This document shows positions 10,567 through 24,300 of a DNA stretch of 39,175 bases, in pieces (position 1 is the stretch's first letter; every line of letters begins with the position of its first letter). The DNA is from Xylaria sp. FL1777. Lineage: Eukaryota > Ascomycota > Sordariomycetes > Xylariales > Xylariaceae. The DNA lies in contig MU400804.1 in the NCBI GenBank assembly GCA_022578965.1, positions 1 through 39,175 of the forward strand. The letters are read 5' to 3'. The notes beneath the pieces are model-generated. The model had not been told where the DNA came from. It ran no database searches and saw nothing but the letters and a program-made list of their open reading frames with translations. Position numbers and translations under genes: made by a program.

Positions 10567-12926
10567 TAAACATAAAGCTTAAATATTTTAGCATTTTGCT
10601 TGTTTTGTTTTTTTTGTGTTATAAAAGCTTTTTTGCTACATTTAATATAAAAACTAAAGTATTTCTTAGTTTTTAATTATTAACGTTAATAGCTTTAAAA
10701 TTATATTTATTGCTAGCTATTATATTGTTTTTTTTTATAATATAGCATGTTTACTTAAAATACTAGCTTTAAGCTATATAAATATGCAAATATATAGTAA
10801 GCATATAACTTATAATAATATAAGCTAAAAATATTATAGTTATTTTTTTACTACTGCTAATTTATTTTTAAAAGCTTAATATAAAGCATTAAACTATATA
10901 GCTTAGCTATAAAACATATTTAAAAACAGCTTTAATATTATAGCAAACTATATTTTTAAGCGTAAGCGTTAATAAAATATTAAAAAAGCTATTAATAATA
11001 GCTTTTATAGCTTTTAGTTTAGCAGTAATGTTTTTTAAAGCTATAGTAATGTTGTTTTTAAGGTAGCTTACTAAAACTAGCAAAAATAAATTAACTAAAG
11101 CAAACATTACTAAGTTATGCTTTAAAATAAATATTTTATTAACTAGTTTTAGTAAAGAAAAGTTAATAAACATATATTTAAGCAATATTACTAAAAGAAT
11201 AAAGCAATAAAAAGCGTTTTATAAGCTAGCTTATAAGCAGTATGTTTTAATTATTTAGCAGGCATTATAGCAAATTTTGCGTAAAGTTATAGCTTTTTTT
11301 TATTAAGCGTAAAAAAAACGCTATATTTAATTATAACTGCTTTTAAAAACAAATTATATGTGTTTTAATATTTTATAATATTTGTTTTTAATTTAAAAAA
11401 ATATGCGGTTTAAAATACTTGCGTAGTATAACCTTAAAACGCTTGCTAATAAAGCAAAATTATTAGTACAAAAAAAAAGCATAGCTAAAAAGCGCATATT
11501 ATTAGTATTATAAAAGCTAACTAGTAGTACGTTTAATATTAGTATTGCTTTTATTATAAAATTAAATATTGCTTTATATTTTGTTTTATATAATAATATA
11601 ATAAAAAATAAAAAAAAGCTAGTAATTATAAAACTAAAGGTTTTTTTAATATAAGTTATGCTTAGTTAATTAAAGCATACTTAAAAAGCTAATATTAAAA
11701 ACCTGCATAATAAAAAAAATAAAAACAAAGCTAAAGTTAAAATCTAGCTTTTTAATATTACTTAAGCTAGTAGTATTAAAGCTAAAAAAATAAATAATGC
11801 TAGTAATAAATAATAAGCTTTATTAAACATTTGTTTTTAATTAATTAACTATAAATAATATGCTTAAGTTTTATATAAAAACAGCAGGTTAAAAAAGATA
11901 TTTTTTATTATTAGCTTAATAATTAATTGCAATATATATAAAATTTAAGATAGTATAAAAAACAAACATATAAAAATAAAAAAAAAATTAGAATAAAAAA
12001 AATTAAAAACTAGTAATTATATAAAACCTTTAAAGGTAAAAGAAATATAAGCAAACTAAAAATATACTATTTTGTAAAATTGCTTAAAAAATAAAAATTA
12101 AAAAAAAAAATTAATAAAGAAAATATAATATATTAAGTATTATATTTAAAAAAGCTAACTATTTAGCAAAGCTAACTTAATATTAAATTTACTAGCTAAA
12201 TATTATATAAATTATATTTATTGTTTACTTTTAGCAAATATAACTAAACTTAGTTAGCTATTTTAAATAATGCTTTTAATAAGTGTAAAAAAAAAATGCT
12301 AATTAATTTTACTAAAGTATGCTAGCTTTTTATTAAAAAAATATAAAGTATAATATACTAATTATAGCTAGCTTATTACTGTTTTTCTTTTTTTTTTATT
12401 TGGTTTATTAATAAAACTAATAGTTAAAAAATCGTTTTTTTGCTTATAATATTTAATTATATTTTACTTTAAGCTAAAAAAACATTAAAGTTTTAAATAT
12501 TTTACTTAAAAAGCTAAGCTTTATAATTAATGCTTTATTTTTAAAAAAGCTATTATATATAGTTTAATAAGCTTTATAAATTTGTTTTATAAAAGCTTTA
12601 TAAAATAAGCTTAAATATAAATATAAGTTTGCTTTTAAGTTTTGTGCTAAAATTATAATATTTTTATAAAAGCGTTAAAAATATACATTTATTATAAGTT
12701 ATATTATATAAGCATTAGCTATAATACGTATGCTAAACAATAAATATTTATTATTAAAAGCTAGCTATTATTAATAAAAAATTGCAAGCAAAGTTATAAA
12801 TATAATAAAAGCAATAAGTTAAAAATAAAAACGCAAATATATTATAACTAATAAGCTACTATAATTTAATAAATAATATTAAGTAAAACTTAATAAGGTT
12901 TATTTAGTAAAAATGCTTATAAAAAA
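10567..12926. other. 2.4 kb of AT-rich host sequence, unidentified
   Basis: Lies between the end of Gyp-A and the start of DTX-1, so it is probably the sequence both inserted into. I find no second copy in the window, no LTR or TIR and no recognised domain. It has the same scarcity of TpC and CpC as the elements (11 cytosines at 11641-11760: 3 after A, 6 after G, 1 after T, 1 after C), so it has been through the same process. It may be an older element remnant or mutated unique DNA. The minus strand is open at 10907-11185. Confidence 0.6.
10907..11185 (-). pseudogene. Open minus-strand fragment, possible old coding remnant
   Basis: A 92-codon stretch without stops, read from a TTG codon on the minus strand. 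Composition is what a hypermutated coding strand gives (rich in Leu, Lys, Ile, Asn; no Asp, Glu, Gly or Pro). Upstream on the minus strand the same frame continues for about 20 codons to a TAA that could once have been Gln or Trp. I recognise no family. Unlike the other minus-strand open frames in the window, no known coding strand lies opposite it. It may still be chance openness in AT-rich DNA. Confidence 0.25.
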
Positions 12927-13294
12927 TTATCTTAGGTGCCTTAAACTAAAAACATAAACTAGCAAGCTACGCTTACTGCAAGCTATAACCCACTTTTTTT
13001 AAAAGCTTGTGTAGATATATCTATAAGTTTAAAGCTTATGTTTTATATATTTTAGTTTAAAGCACTTTTATTAATTTTCAAGCTAAAGTTTATTTTGCAT
13101 ATATATATATACTACTTATACCTATAAATTATTCGCTAATAAAACCTAAAAAAAACAATTATAATATTGCTTAAAGCTTTTTATAATAATGTTTATATTT
13201 AATGCTAATTTTATAATTAAAATACTTTATTATGTTATAATATTTTAAGCTTAAATAGTTAAAAGTTAAGCTTTATTTATTAATTTATTAATTA

Positions 13295-13480
13295 GTGTTA
13301 TTTTTTTACTTTATTATAAAACTGCAAACTTTTAATACTTTTAGCTTTAGCTTAATTAATAATTGCTTTTTAGAAAAACTAATAGTTTTAAAACTTTTAA
13401 AATTTATTAAAAAACTTAGCAAACTAAATAAATTAGCTAATAATGCAATATTAAAGCATTTACTTAATAATTATATTTAG
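13295..13480 (+). pseudogene. Conserved open fragment near the DTX-1 5' end
   Basis: 61 codons from GTG without a stop, starting about 370 bases inside the element. The identical interval in DTX-2 (18285-18470) is also open, with several substitutions that never create a stop. The C-terminal part reads K-L-A-N-N-A-I-L-K-H in one copy and A-V-L-K-H in the other, where Asn may have been Asp. After the TAG the same frame continues with scattered stops that could be former Trp or Gln. This hints at a + strand coding region, possibly the 5' end of a transposase. No family recognised. Confidence 0.35.
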
Positions 13481-16400
13481 TATTTTATGCAGCATATTTT
13501 ACTGCAATTAAAATATAACTAATAGCGCATATTAAAATATAACTTTATATAAACTATTATTAGTGCTATTTTAAATTATTGTTAATTTAACAAATTATAT
13601 AAGCTTAAGTTTAAAGCTAAACAAATTAAGTTAATTTAGCGTATAATATTTTGTTATAGTAATATTATATTAATAGCTTAAACTAATTATAAAAAAAATA
13701 TTATATTATAAACTATTTTAGTTATTATATAAAATATAATAACTTTGTAGCTATACTTATTAAAACAATTAAAACACAATTAGTTTAATTTAATTGCTTA
13801 AATTCTTAACATTTGTTTATTATTAATAATAAATAATATAACAAAAGTTAATTAGTACTACATAAATAATTATAAAAATATGTTTTTACTGTTTAATAAA
13901 ATAATATTATATAAGCTAAGTTAGCTTTAGAACGCTTTATATATGTTATTTTTAAGCTTAAATAAGCTACTTAAAAACATTTTATTAACTTGTTTTATAA
14001 CTTTTTATTTAGCTAAAAAATTACGTTTATAGCTATTAATAAGCTTTATATAGTTTATTAATAAAAAGATTTTTAAATTGCATACCTTAATATATATTAT
14101 ATAAAAACATTAGTTCTATAAAATATATTATAGTTTAGCTATACTATTACACTAAGCTTAAACGCCTAAAAGTTTATATTGCTTAAAGCTAAATTTTAAT
14201 AATAAAATACCTGTTTAAAAAAACTGCAATTTATTTGTACTTTAGTTAATTAGTTTAATATATCTTTTGTTGTTTATTTTATAAAAAAAAGTACTATTAT
14301 AAAAAATTACTAGTAATTAAATTTTTTAATTAGCAAAACATAGCGCAATATAACATACTTAATTTTTAAAACTATTGTTTTTATAAATAGCAAAAAAAAG
14401 CTTATTGCTACGTGTTATTTTTTAATAATATAGCTTTAAAGGTTAAAGTTTACTTTAATTAAAGTAAAGCGCTTTATTTAAAAATATAATGCAAATATAT
14501 ATTTTAATAACTAATAGCAATTATATAACAAGTTTATAAAGCTAGACTTTTTTTGTTAAATTATATTTGCTACTATAGCTTTTAAAATAAAAATAAATAT
14601 TTATAACATAATACATATTATTTAGTTTAGCTTTATTGCTATTAAAAACCATTTAAACTTGTTGCAAAAGTTTAGCTAAGCTATTTAAAATAGTATAACA
14701 CAAAAAACAGCATTTTTTTTTTGCTTTTTACTAGTATTTTAATTTACTAAAAGCGCAAAAAGTTAAGCTTTTTAAACTAAAACGTAAAAAAAAGCTACTA
14801 AAAAACAATCAAAATAATTTACGCTTTATAACAAACATAAGCAATAATATATTAAAAAGCTTAACGTTTAGCTATATAATTTGCGCTATTAAACTATTAA
14901 TTAATTATAATTAATAAGCTTAAAAATAAAAATAGTTTAATAGTTAATTTTAAATTAAAACAGTTTAAGCTAATTAAGCTTATTAAATAAACTAAAGCTA
15001 AACTAAAGTTTAAAAACAAGCTATAAACTATTTAGCTAAGCATATATAAGTTTATAAATATAAAATGCTTTAAAAAGTATGCTTTATAGTTTTTATAGCA
15101 GCTAAATAATAAAAATATTAAAAAGTAAAAGAATATATAATAAAAAGTATGCTATAACTTATATTATTATAACTTTAGCTAACTATTAAAGTTGCTGCTA
15201 AAAATATGCTAGTAATTTACGTTTTAAAAAAAAACTATTTTTTAGTTTTTATAGCAAAAGCTTTAAAAATTCTACGTAAAACACTTTGCAAACTTATATT
15301 AATACTTAAACTTTACTATTAATAATATAGCAAAATATTTTATGCTAAAAAAAGTTTAGTAATATATTGCTACTATATTTAATAAAATAATTAATATAAA
15401 TATTATGTTTTTTTTAGTTTATAATGCTATAAAAATATTTAAATAAAATAAATAAAAAAAATATAGCTACGTTTTATATACTAAGCTTTTTATAATATAT
15501 TAGCATGCTTTTAATAAATATATTAAACATTTTGTAAATAAAGCATAAATTAAAAATGCTACTAAAAATATATTTTGTTTAACTTTAAAATTAATACTAA
15601 AAATGCAAACAAAGCAGCAGTTAAATACTTATTAAATACTTAGTATATAATTAAACTAATTAGCTTTATGCTTAGTAGCAGTTATAACTTCTGTTTTATT
15701 ATTTTTAGCAAAACTAACTATAGTTGCATTATTTTTAAATGCTTTTTTTATATATATAAATATATTGCTAGCTATAAATTTATTAATATAATTTAAACTA
15801 TTAAAGCACAATAAAAAATTGCTAGCAAATAGTAATTTTAAAAAGCTAAAAAAAAAGCAAAAAAAGTAAAACGTATATAATATTTCGCGCTAATTTATAT
15901 TTAGCTATAGTTCTTTAGTTTCTTTTTTTTTTTTTTTTGCTTTTTTATAATTAAAAGTATATAGCTGCTATTTTTTATTACTTTTAACAAATAGCTTATA
16001 TTTATTAGCTAAACTTAATATATTTTGCTATATTAAAACTTTAGTTAATTAAACAACTTTAATATTAAACTTATTAATTTTAATATTAGCAAATTATTGC
16101 TTTTTTTTTATTAATAAATTTAACGCATTAAAAAGATTATATAACATAATATAGCTATTAGTACATTTTTTAATGTTACTATTAATATATATTTTGCAAG
16201 CATATTTAATAATATTTTAGTTAATAAAAAAAAAAGTATGCTATTTATTTTAATATGTTTAAAAAAACTATTTTATACTACTATAAATTAAAGCAGTATA
16301 AAAGCTTATAATAGCTAATTAATTAAATATAATAAAAACATTCTGCGCAAAATTCTTGTTATTTTTTATATTAATTGCAAAAGTACTATTAATATGCTTT

Positions 16401-17908
16401 AAAGCTAAATTAATAGCTTTTTATTTACTTTTAGTTATAATATATTAAATAAAGCTTAACTATAATATTTTTATTGCAAGTTTTAGTTCTATAACATTAA
16501 AATAAAATAACTAAGCAAAATATAATATTTTTAGTTTATAATTACTAAACTTTTTTCTATAAAAAAAATAAAAAAGTAAAAAATAATTTAACGTAGCACT
16601 TTATAATTACTAGCTAAACTACTATAATTATTATAAGTAAATATTTTATAATATTTATATATTAATAATAGCTTTAAAACTTAATATTAATTAATTTGCT
16701 TTTGTTTTAAGTATATTTTTTTGTTTAACTTGCATATTTTAACCATTAAAACTATAAAGCTACAATTTTTTGCTTAAATAATATAAAATCTATGCTTTTT
16801 AATACTATTTAAATATAGTTTAATTAAACTTTATTAAAAAATAGTATACTAAATTTAACTAAGTTATAAATTAAAAACGCTAAAATATAAGCATAAAACT
16901 TATTATATAGTAATAGTAAGGCTTAATAGTACTAAACTTTATTTTTTTTAATATATTGTTTGCAGCTAAAAAATTGCACGTTATATTTTACGAAAAAATC
17001 CTAAAAAGTCCAAAAAATTAATTAAATAAAATTTAACGCAATATAAAAAAAAGCTAATATAAAAAGCATTTATTATTTACGGTTATATATATTGTTTGCT
17101 TTTATTTAAGTAGCTATTATAGCTTAAATAAAAAATATAGTTTTTTAACCTTTATATATTATTACAAGTTGTTTATTATAGTTTTAATAATTTAAAACAA
17201 TGCAAAATAAAATATTATAAACTTAATATACTTTAAATATTTTCTTTTTGTTTTTATAAATAATAAAAGTTTACAAAATATAGCTAACGTTATTTTGCAG
17301 TTATGCAATATTTCAAAATAAAGCAAACTTTTTTAAATGTAATAATTTAAATAAAAAACAAATAGCATAAACTAATAAATAATTAGTTGTTTTACTTATA
17401 CAAGCTAAAGTTAGCATTAAGTAAAAAAAAAGCCATTTTTTTTAAAAAAAGTAATAGCATACTATTATAACTGCATAAATAAGCTAAGCATGTTTAAACT
17501 AGCAACTATAAAACAATTAATTAAATTTTGCATAATATTTTTACAACCTATGCTAAAATTTTAAATACTATTTTTAAAGTTAAAATTGTTATATATAAAC
17601 ATAGCACTTAAGTTATAAGTAATATACTTTAAGTTAAGCTATATATTTATTAATTTAAGTATTAAAACATTAGCTAATTAGCTATTATATATATAACTTT
17701 GTTTAGCTATTTTATTTAGCTGTTTTAAAACAAACTTATAACTAATATATATCTTAAATTAAGCAAAAGTATTAATTACTTAAGTTTATGTTTTATTACT
17801 ATAAAAATAAATGCTAATAAATTGCTATAAAAAATTGCTTATTAAAAGTATATATATACTTAATAATAAAGCTATAATTATATATGCTTTAGCAATATAA
17901 AAAAACAG

Positions 17909-17916
17909 CATATTAG
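17909..17916. repeat. 8-bp target-site duplication of DTX-2, left copy (CATATTAG)
   Basis: CATATTAG abuts the left end of DTX-2 and recurs at 31616-31623 abutting its right end. The unoccupied version of the site, inside DTX-2 itself at 30604-30611, reads CATGTTAG followed by CTTTA, which confirms the reading. Confidence 0.9.
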
Positions 17917-17941
17917 TTATTTTAGGTGCTTTAAACTAAAA
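17917..17941 (+). repeat. Left terminal inverted repeat of DTX-2
   Basis: TTATTTTAGGTGCTTTAAAC plus TAAAA. It pairs with 31591-31615 on the opposite strand with one mismatch (C versus T). DTX-1 has the same terminus at 12927-12951 with two more differences. Confidence 0.87.
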
Positions 17942-18284
17942 ACATAAAACAGCAAACTGCGCTTACTGCAAGCTATAATTTACCTTTTTTAAGGGCCTAT
18001 ATAAATATATTTGTAGGTTTAAGGCTTACGTTTTATGTATTTTAGTTTAAAGAACCTTTATTAATTTTTAAGCTAAAGTTTATTTTGCATACGTATGCAT
18101 ACTATTTATACTTATAGATTATTTACTAATAAAACCTAAAAAAAACAATTATAATATTGTTTAAGGCTTTTTATAGTAATGTTTATATTTAATGCTAACT
18201 TTATAATTAAAATACTTTATTATATTATAATGTTTTAAGCTTAAACAGTTAAAAATTAAGCTTTATTTATTAATTTATTAACTA

Positions 18285-18470
18285 GTGTTATTTTTTTACT
18301 TTATTATAAAACTGCAAACTTTTAACAATTTTAGTTTTAGCTTAATTAATAGTTACTTTTTAAAAAAACTAATAGCTTTAAAACTTTTAAAATTTATTAA
18401 AAAACTTAGCAAACTAAATAAACTAGCTAATAATGCAGTATTAAAGCATTTATTTAGTAATTATATTTAG
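18285..18470 (+). pseudogene. Conserved open fragment near the DTX-2 5' end
   Basis: The counterpart of 13295-13480 in DTX-1: same length, same frame, open in both. Substitutions between the copies include N-T to N-N, N-N-C to N-S-Y and L-N-N-Y to F-S-N-Y. All are reachable by C-to-T or G-to-A change in one copy or the other. It is probably a coding remnant of the element's own protein; the family is unknown. Confidence 0.35.
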
Positions 18471-19419
18471 TATTTTATGTAGTATATTTTACTGCAATTA
18501 AAACATAACTAATAACATATGTTAAAATATAACTTTATATAAACTATTATTAGTGCTATTTTAAATTATTATTAATTTAATAAATTATTTAAGCTTAAGC
18601 TTAAAGCTAAGCAAATTAAGTTAATTTAGCATATAATATTTTGTTATAGTAATATTATATTAGTAGCTTAAACTAGTTATAAAAAAAGCATTATATTGCA
18701 AACTGTTTTAATTATTATATAAAATATAATAACTTTGCAGTTATGCTTATTAAAACAATTAAAATACAATTAATTTAATTTAATTGTTTAGATTTTTAAC
18801 ATTTATTTATTATTAATAATAAATAATACAACAAAAGTTAATTAATATTATATAAGTAATTATAAAAATATGTTTTTACTATTTAATACAATAATATTAT
18901 ATAAGCTAAGTTAGCTTTAAAACGCTTTATATATGTTATTTTTAAGCTTAAATAAGCTACTTAAAAATACTTTATTAATTTGCTTTATAACTTTTTGTTT
19001 AACTAAAAAATTGCGTTTATAGCTATTAATAAGCTTTATATAATTTATTAATAAAAAGATTTCTAAATTGTATACTTTAATATATACTATATAAAAGCAT
19101 TAATTTTACAAAATATATTATAGTTTAGCTGTACTGCTATATTAAGCTTAAACGCTTAAAAGTTTATATTGCTTAAAGCTAAATTTTAATAGCAAAATAT
19201 TTATTTAAAAAAACTGCAATTTGTTTATGCTTTAATTAATCGGCTTAATATATTTTTTGTTGTTTATTTTATAAAAAAAAGTACTATTATAAAAAATTAC
19301 TAGCAATTAAGTTTTTTAATTAGCAAAATATAGCATAGTATAGCATACTTAATTCTTAAAACTATTATTTTTATAAATAGCAAAAAAAAGCTTATTACTA
19401 TATATTATTTTTTAATAAT

Positions 19420-19424
19420 ATAGC
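19420..19424. repeat. Target-site duplication of Gyp-C, left copy (ATAGC)
   Basis: ATAGC directly precedes the 5' LTR and recurs at 27124-27128 directly after the 3' LTR. DTX-1 at about 14430 shows the uninterrupted site, with a single ATAGC followed by TTTAAA. Confidence 0.93.
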
Positions 19425-19918
19425 TGTTATAAAATTGGCATAAAAGTAGCTTTTAAAGCAGCTTAATGCTTTTATACATACTGTACACCTCTTTTTTTGC
19501 TAGTTAAAGCTAAAGTTATGTAATAATTTACCTAGCTTATTAAGCTTATAGTAATTTAAAGCTTATTAAGCTTACAGTAATTTAAGGCTTACTAAGCTTA
19601 TAATAATTTAGTACTTATTAAACTTGCAGTAATTTAAAAAAAATTACTACTTTTTTTATTTTTTTTTTATTTATATAATTATGCACTTTTTATATTTAGT
19701 TATTTACTTAGTTTTAGTTCTTTAGTTATTAATTTTTTATAACTGCTAAGTACTAATACATTTATTACTTTTAATTTTTTAAAACCTTTATTAATGCATA
19801 GTAATAAAAGTACTTTAAAAACTTCCTTAATAAACTACTGTTAAAAATCCTATTATTACTTATAAATTAAAACTTTAAAAGCAAACCTGTTATATTAATA
19901 TATAACAAATTTATTACA
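19425..19918 (+). repeat. 5' LTR of Gyp-C
   Basis: 494 bp, starting TGTTATA and ending ATTACA, followed by TTTTAATAGC as in Gyp-B. It contains the 26-bp tandem array and the terminal inverted repeat. Confidence 0.93.
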
Positions 19919-21360
19919 TTTTAATAGCTTTTTAATTAATAAAACCTAATATATAAAAACAAATATTAGTATAAAAAGTTAAATAACAAATAATTTATAA
20001 AATAAACTCTTAAAAATATACTAAAAAGATATTTAAAAAATAAAAATGCTAAATAGCATTACATAAATAAACTTTACTTAATAACTAATAAAACTAGATT
20101 TAAATTATGCTACTAAAAACAAAAAGTTAAAAATTAAGTTTAAAAATCTTAAAAACTTTTAAAACTAATAACGTACTAAAATAATAAACCTTAGTACTTT
20201 TATTAGCTATTTTTATTAAAAAAAAAGCAGTAGTAAAAAAAAAAAAGTTAAGCAGTAGTAATAAAAAAAAACTAATGCTAATGCTAGTACTACAAAACAA
20301 ACTAATTGCTTTAATTTAAAGAATAGCTTAAATACTAAGCATTATAACTTTTAAACTAATGTAAACATTAGTTATAATAATTAAAGCAGCAATAATAACT
20401 GCTACTATAATAATAAATTAAAGCTTTAAACAAATAATTATATTATAATTAATGCTAATATTACTACTAGTAAACTTAACGCCTATTTTTATTATTGTTA
20501 TACTTAAAGTAATAACTTAAAATAAAAAACTTAACTTTTTATTACTACTATTACTTTTACTATTAAGATTATTTATAATATTAAAAATACTAAATATTAA
20601 AAGTTTTAAACTTATTGCTTTAAAGCTTTATAATAAATTTACAAATATAAAAGCCTTTTTAATTTATGCTAAACTTTATTTAAAATAGCACTTTATTATT
20701 ATTATAAAAAAAAACTAAAAAGTAATAACTATTTTATAATTTTTATTAGAAAAAATACTAAAATAGTTTTAACTTATTTTAAAAAATTTTTTAAAAACTA
20801 ATAAATTAATTAACTTTAAGCTAAAAATAAAAGAAATTTTTAAAAACTATGTTAAGTTTAAAAATTAAATAAAAGTACTATTTAAAAACATTTAAAAAGC
20901 AAAACACGTAAAAAAAGCATTTTATTGCTTAAAATAAATAAAAGCAGCAGTAAATTATGCTATAAAATTTAAACAATTAGCAGCAATTTTAAAATTGCTT
21001 AAGCTTATATTATTTTATTTATTTTATAGTAAACTTAAAACTTAAATTTAAAACAAATTATATAAAATAAATAAACTAGCAAAAATTAATATATATATTA
21101 ATATAGCTATTATAATTAATTAATAATTATTTAATTAGTACTTTAAAACTAAAAAAACTAAAAAAAAACAAAAAAAAGAATACTTAAAAAAATATTAAAC
21201 AAAAATTTAAACAAATTAATAAAATCTAAAAATAACAATTTTAAAACATGTTTAAAGTTAAATGTTATAACTGCAAAAAAAAAAAACACTTTTAAAAATA
21301 ATGCTAATTTAAGAAAAAAAACAGAAAGAAAAGCTATAAAAAAAAAAATTCCTTAATTTA
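19919..21360 (+). pseudogene. Gyp-C gag remnant with complete zinc knuckle
   Basis: The knuckle at 21263-21304 reads C-Y-N-C, four lysines, H, F, stop, K, stop, C, that is C-x2-C-x4-H-x4-C with all four metal ligands present. The lysines probably replace Gly/Glu, and the stops would be former Gln, Trp or Arg. This identifies the first open region as a retrotransposon nucleocapsid (gag). The upstream part aligns with Gyp-B without further recognisable motifs, and edges are approximate. Confidence 0.75.
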
Positions 21361-24300
21361 AAAAAAAAATATAAGTTATAAAAGTTTAAAACAACAAAAA
21401 ACAACAAAGCAATTTAAAAAATATGTTTTTAAAACAAAAATATAAAATTGCTATTTTAAGTTAAAACAAAAATATTATATTAAATAAATTTAAATGCTTT
21501 ATTTATATAAGTTAAAATAAACAAACATATAAATACTATTTAAAAGCTTTATAGTTATTAAAACAAATTACAAAAAAATATATTTGCTATATAAACAATT
21601 AAAATTATTTAGTATATAACTTAAAAAAATAGTTTAACTAAAAGTAACAAACAATAAAAAATAATAAATTAACATAGTTAATAAACTTATAAAACTATAA
21701 AAACTTTAAACTATTAAAGCTTAAAATATAGCTTAAAAAAAAGTTATATTTAAAAAAACAAAACTATAATTATAAATAGTATAATTATTAAATTAATTAT
21801 AAACTACTAAAATATTTAATTGCTAAATAAACTTAAAAAAACAAAACTTATAAAACTTTAAAGCAAAAACAAATAAAATTAAAAGCTATAAAAAATACTA
21901 TAAAAAAAAAACTAATAAAAATAAATAAAGTATTTTTATAGCTTAAACTGCTTTAAATATAATAAAACAAAAAAACATTAATAATTAACATAAAAGCTAA
22001 TATATTTTAAAAGCTAAAGCTAGTAATTTAACTAATTGCTAAAAGTTATTACTATAATAAAACTATAATAAAAAATAATAATAATATTTTATGCTTAAAA
22101 AATCTAAAATATAACAAAATACTATAAAATTATTATATAATATATTATTACTATTAATATTTATTTAATAAATTAAAAAATAATTAGTTTTTTAAACAAA
22201 TTATAAAAACAAAAATATAAAACCTTTATAAATTAAAATAGTTAGTTATAACTATAGTTTATTATAAAAATTTATAAAGATTTATAATATTTAAAAAAAA
22301 TTCTAATTATATTTATAACATTAGTTCAAAAAAATGTAAAAATAACTATTATAAATATTACTAGCTAATTAAAGCATAATTATACTAAAAAATAATTACT
22401 AAAAGCAAAAAAGCTTAAAAACTGCAATTTAAAGTTTGCTTAAAAGCAAAAATAAAATAAAACATAATAATATTTAGAATATAAAATAAAACAAATATTT
22501 AAACATTTAACAAAAAAAAGTTAAAAAACAAAATAAACATTTATTAAAAAAGCAGCAAATAACTAAAAAAACTAAAGCTTTACGTAAAGTTTAATATAAT
22601 AACTAAAAAAACTAATTTAAAGTTAAATTTATATATTAAAAAAAAAATATAACATTTTTATTAATTTAAAAGCATAAGCTAATATAATTTTACTTAAAGT
22701 AATAAAACAAAATAAAATTCTTTAGAAATATAAGCAAAAATCCTAAAAAATTAAAAGATTTAATAAAAGTATTTCTAGCTATAATAATAGTTATATATTT
22801 AAAAAAACTAAACTTTTTAATATATTTATACAAAAATATAAAAAATAAATTATATTAAATATTGCTAATATATTTAATTATAACATTATTTTAAAAATAT
22901 TATAGCTAAAAACTAGCAACTTTTTAATTTAATAAAAAGCAAAAACTATTAATTAAAAAAGTAAAAAATAAAGCAAAAAAATTAGAAAAATTGCAAAAAA
23001 AATTCTGAACAAAATACTAAAAATATATTACAAATTTTACAAACTATTTAAAAAAAAAAAAAAAAAAAAACTTTTTAAATATAGCTTATAAAATTACTAT
23101 ATTTTTATTAAAAAAAAATATTAATTAAAGCTTTATTAAGTATACTATATAAGCTTAAATAAAACAAACGCTTTATAAAAATATATTTAAAAAAATTTAG
23201 CAAAAGAATTTCTAAAAAAATCTTAGTTATTTATTAAATATTTTATAATACTAATACTTAAAATAAAAAATAAAAAACAACTAATTAATAAAAAAAAAAA
23301 CTAGTATAGCAAATAATAATTAACTACTAACTATTAAACGTAATTATTATTATAAATAAATATTTCTTTATTTTGCTAATAATTATAAAAAAAAACATTA
23401 GCTAAACAAAATAGTTTATAGTAGTTAATATTTTAAATAAATATTATGCTATTAAAATAACTAAAAAAAAAAAATAAAAAACTGCTATATAAACAGTATA
23501 TAAACTATATAAGTATATAGTTATGCTATAAAAACTATAAGATATACTAGCTAACTTTTAATATATAATAATAATAATTCTATAGAAGTTTTTAAATAAA
23601 TTTATATTTATTTATTTAAATAATATTTTAATTTACTTTAAAACATTAAAAAAATATAAAAAATATATAACTTAAGTATTAAAAACACTTAAACAAACAA
23701 AATTATAACTTAACATAAAAAAGTATATATAGCATATATAAAAAATCGACTTTTTAAAATTTATAATTACTTTAAAACAAATATAAATTTAATAGTTAAA
23801 AATTAATATAGTATAAAACTAAAAAATACTTAACTTAGTTATTATTATAAATATATAATAAGCATTAAGATTTTTAAACTATATTTAAATGTTAATTTAA
23901 AACTTTAAAAAAATAGCATTTTATTTTATAAAGTATACAAAAAAAAAATATAAAAAAAAGTTCTTTTTAATTTTAAAAAAAGCCTAAAAAGCTTTTAAAA
24001 AACTAAAACTAAAAGTTATTTCTAACTTTATAATTAAACTACTTAATCTATAAAAAAAAAAAAAGCTAAAAATAAATGCTTTAAATAGTATAATTATAAA
24101 AGTTTTAAAACAACTAAAAAATAACAAAAAATAGCATTTAGTAGCTTATTATTTTAAAGCACTATAAAACGTAGCATTATAATACTTTATATATAACAAA
24201 GAACTGTTTGCAATTATTATAGCATTTAAAAAATAAAAACTGTTTTTTATAAAAACTATAAAGCTAATTAAAATTTATTTAAATTATTAAAACTTAATAA

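Larger units (their letters stand above)
12927..17916 (+). mobile_element. DTX-1, TIR transposon (left segment)
   Basis: The element starts at 12927 with TTATCTTAGGTGCC, the same terminus as DTX-2 at 17917. It aligns over its whole length with DTX-2 (17917-19424 plus 27129-30611). The segment ends at 17916, where DTX-2 has inserted; the rest of DTX-1 resumes at 31624. Unbroken, the element would be about 6.0 kb. Orientation + is inferred from the conserved open frame at 13295 and from plausible frames on the same strand near the other end. The transposase was not identified. The 8 bases before the start (ATAAAAAA, 12919-12926) would be its left duplication; the right copy is outside the window. 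Confidence 0.8.

Noticed and set aside
15995..16110. Possible hAT C-terminal dimerisation motif in DTX-1 (A-K-L-N-I-F...)
   Set aside because: Spacing between the Ala and Phe is one residue short of the hAT pattern, and the Ile cannot come from Arg by C-to-T/G-to-A change.
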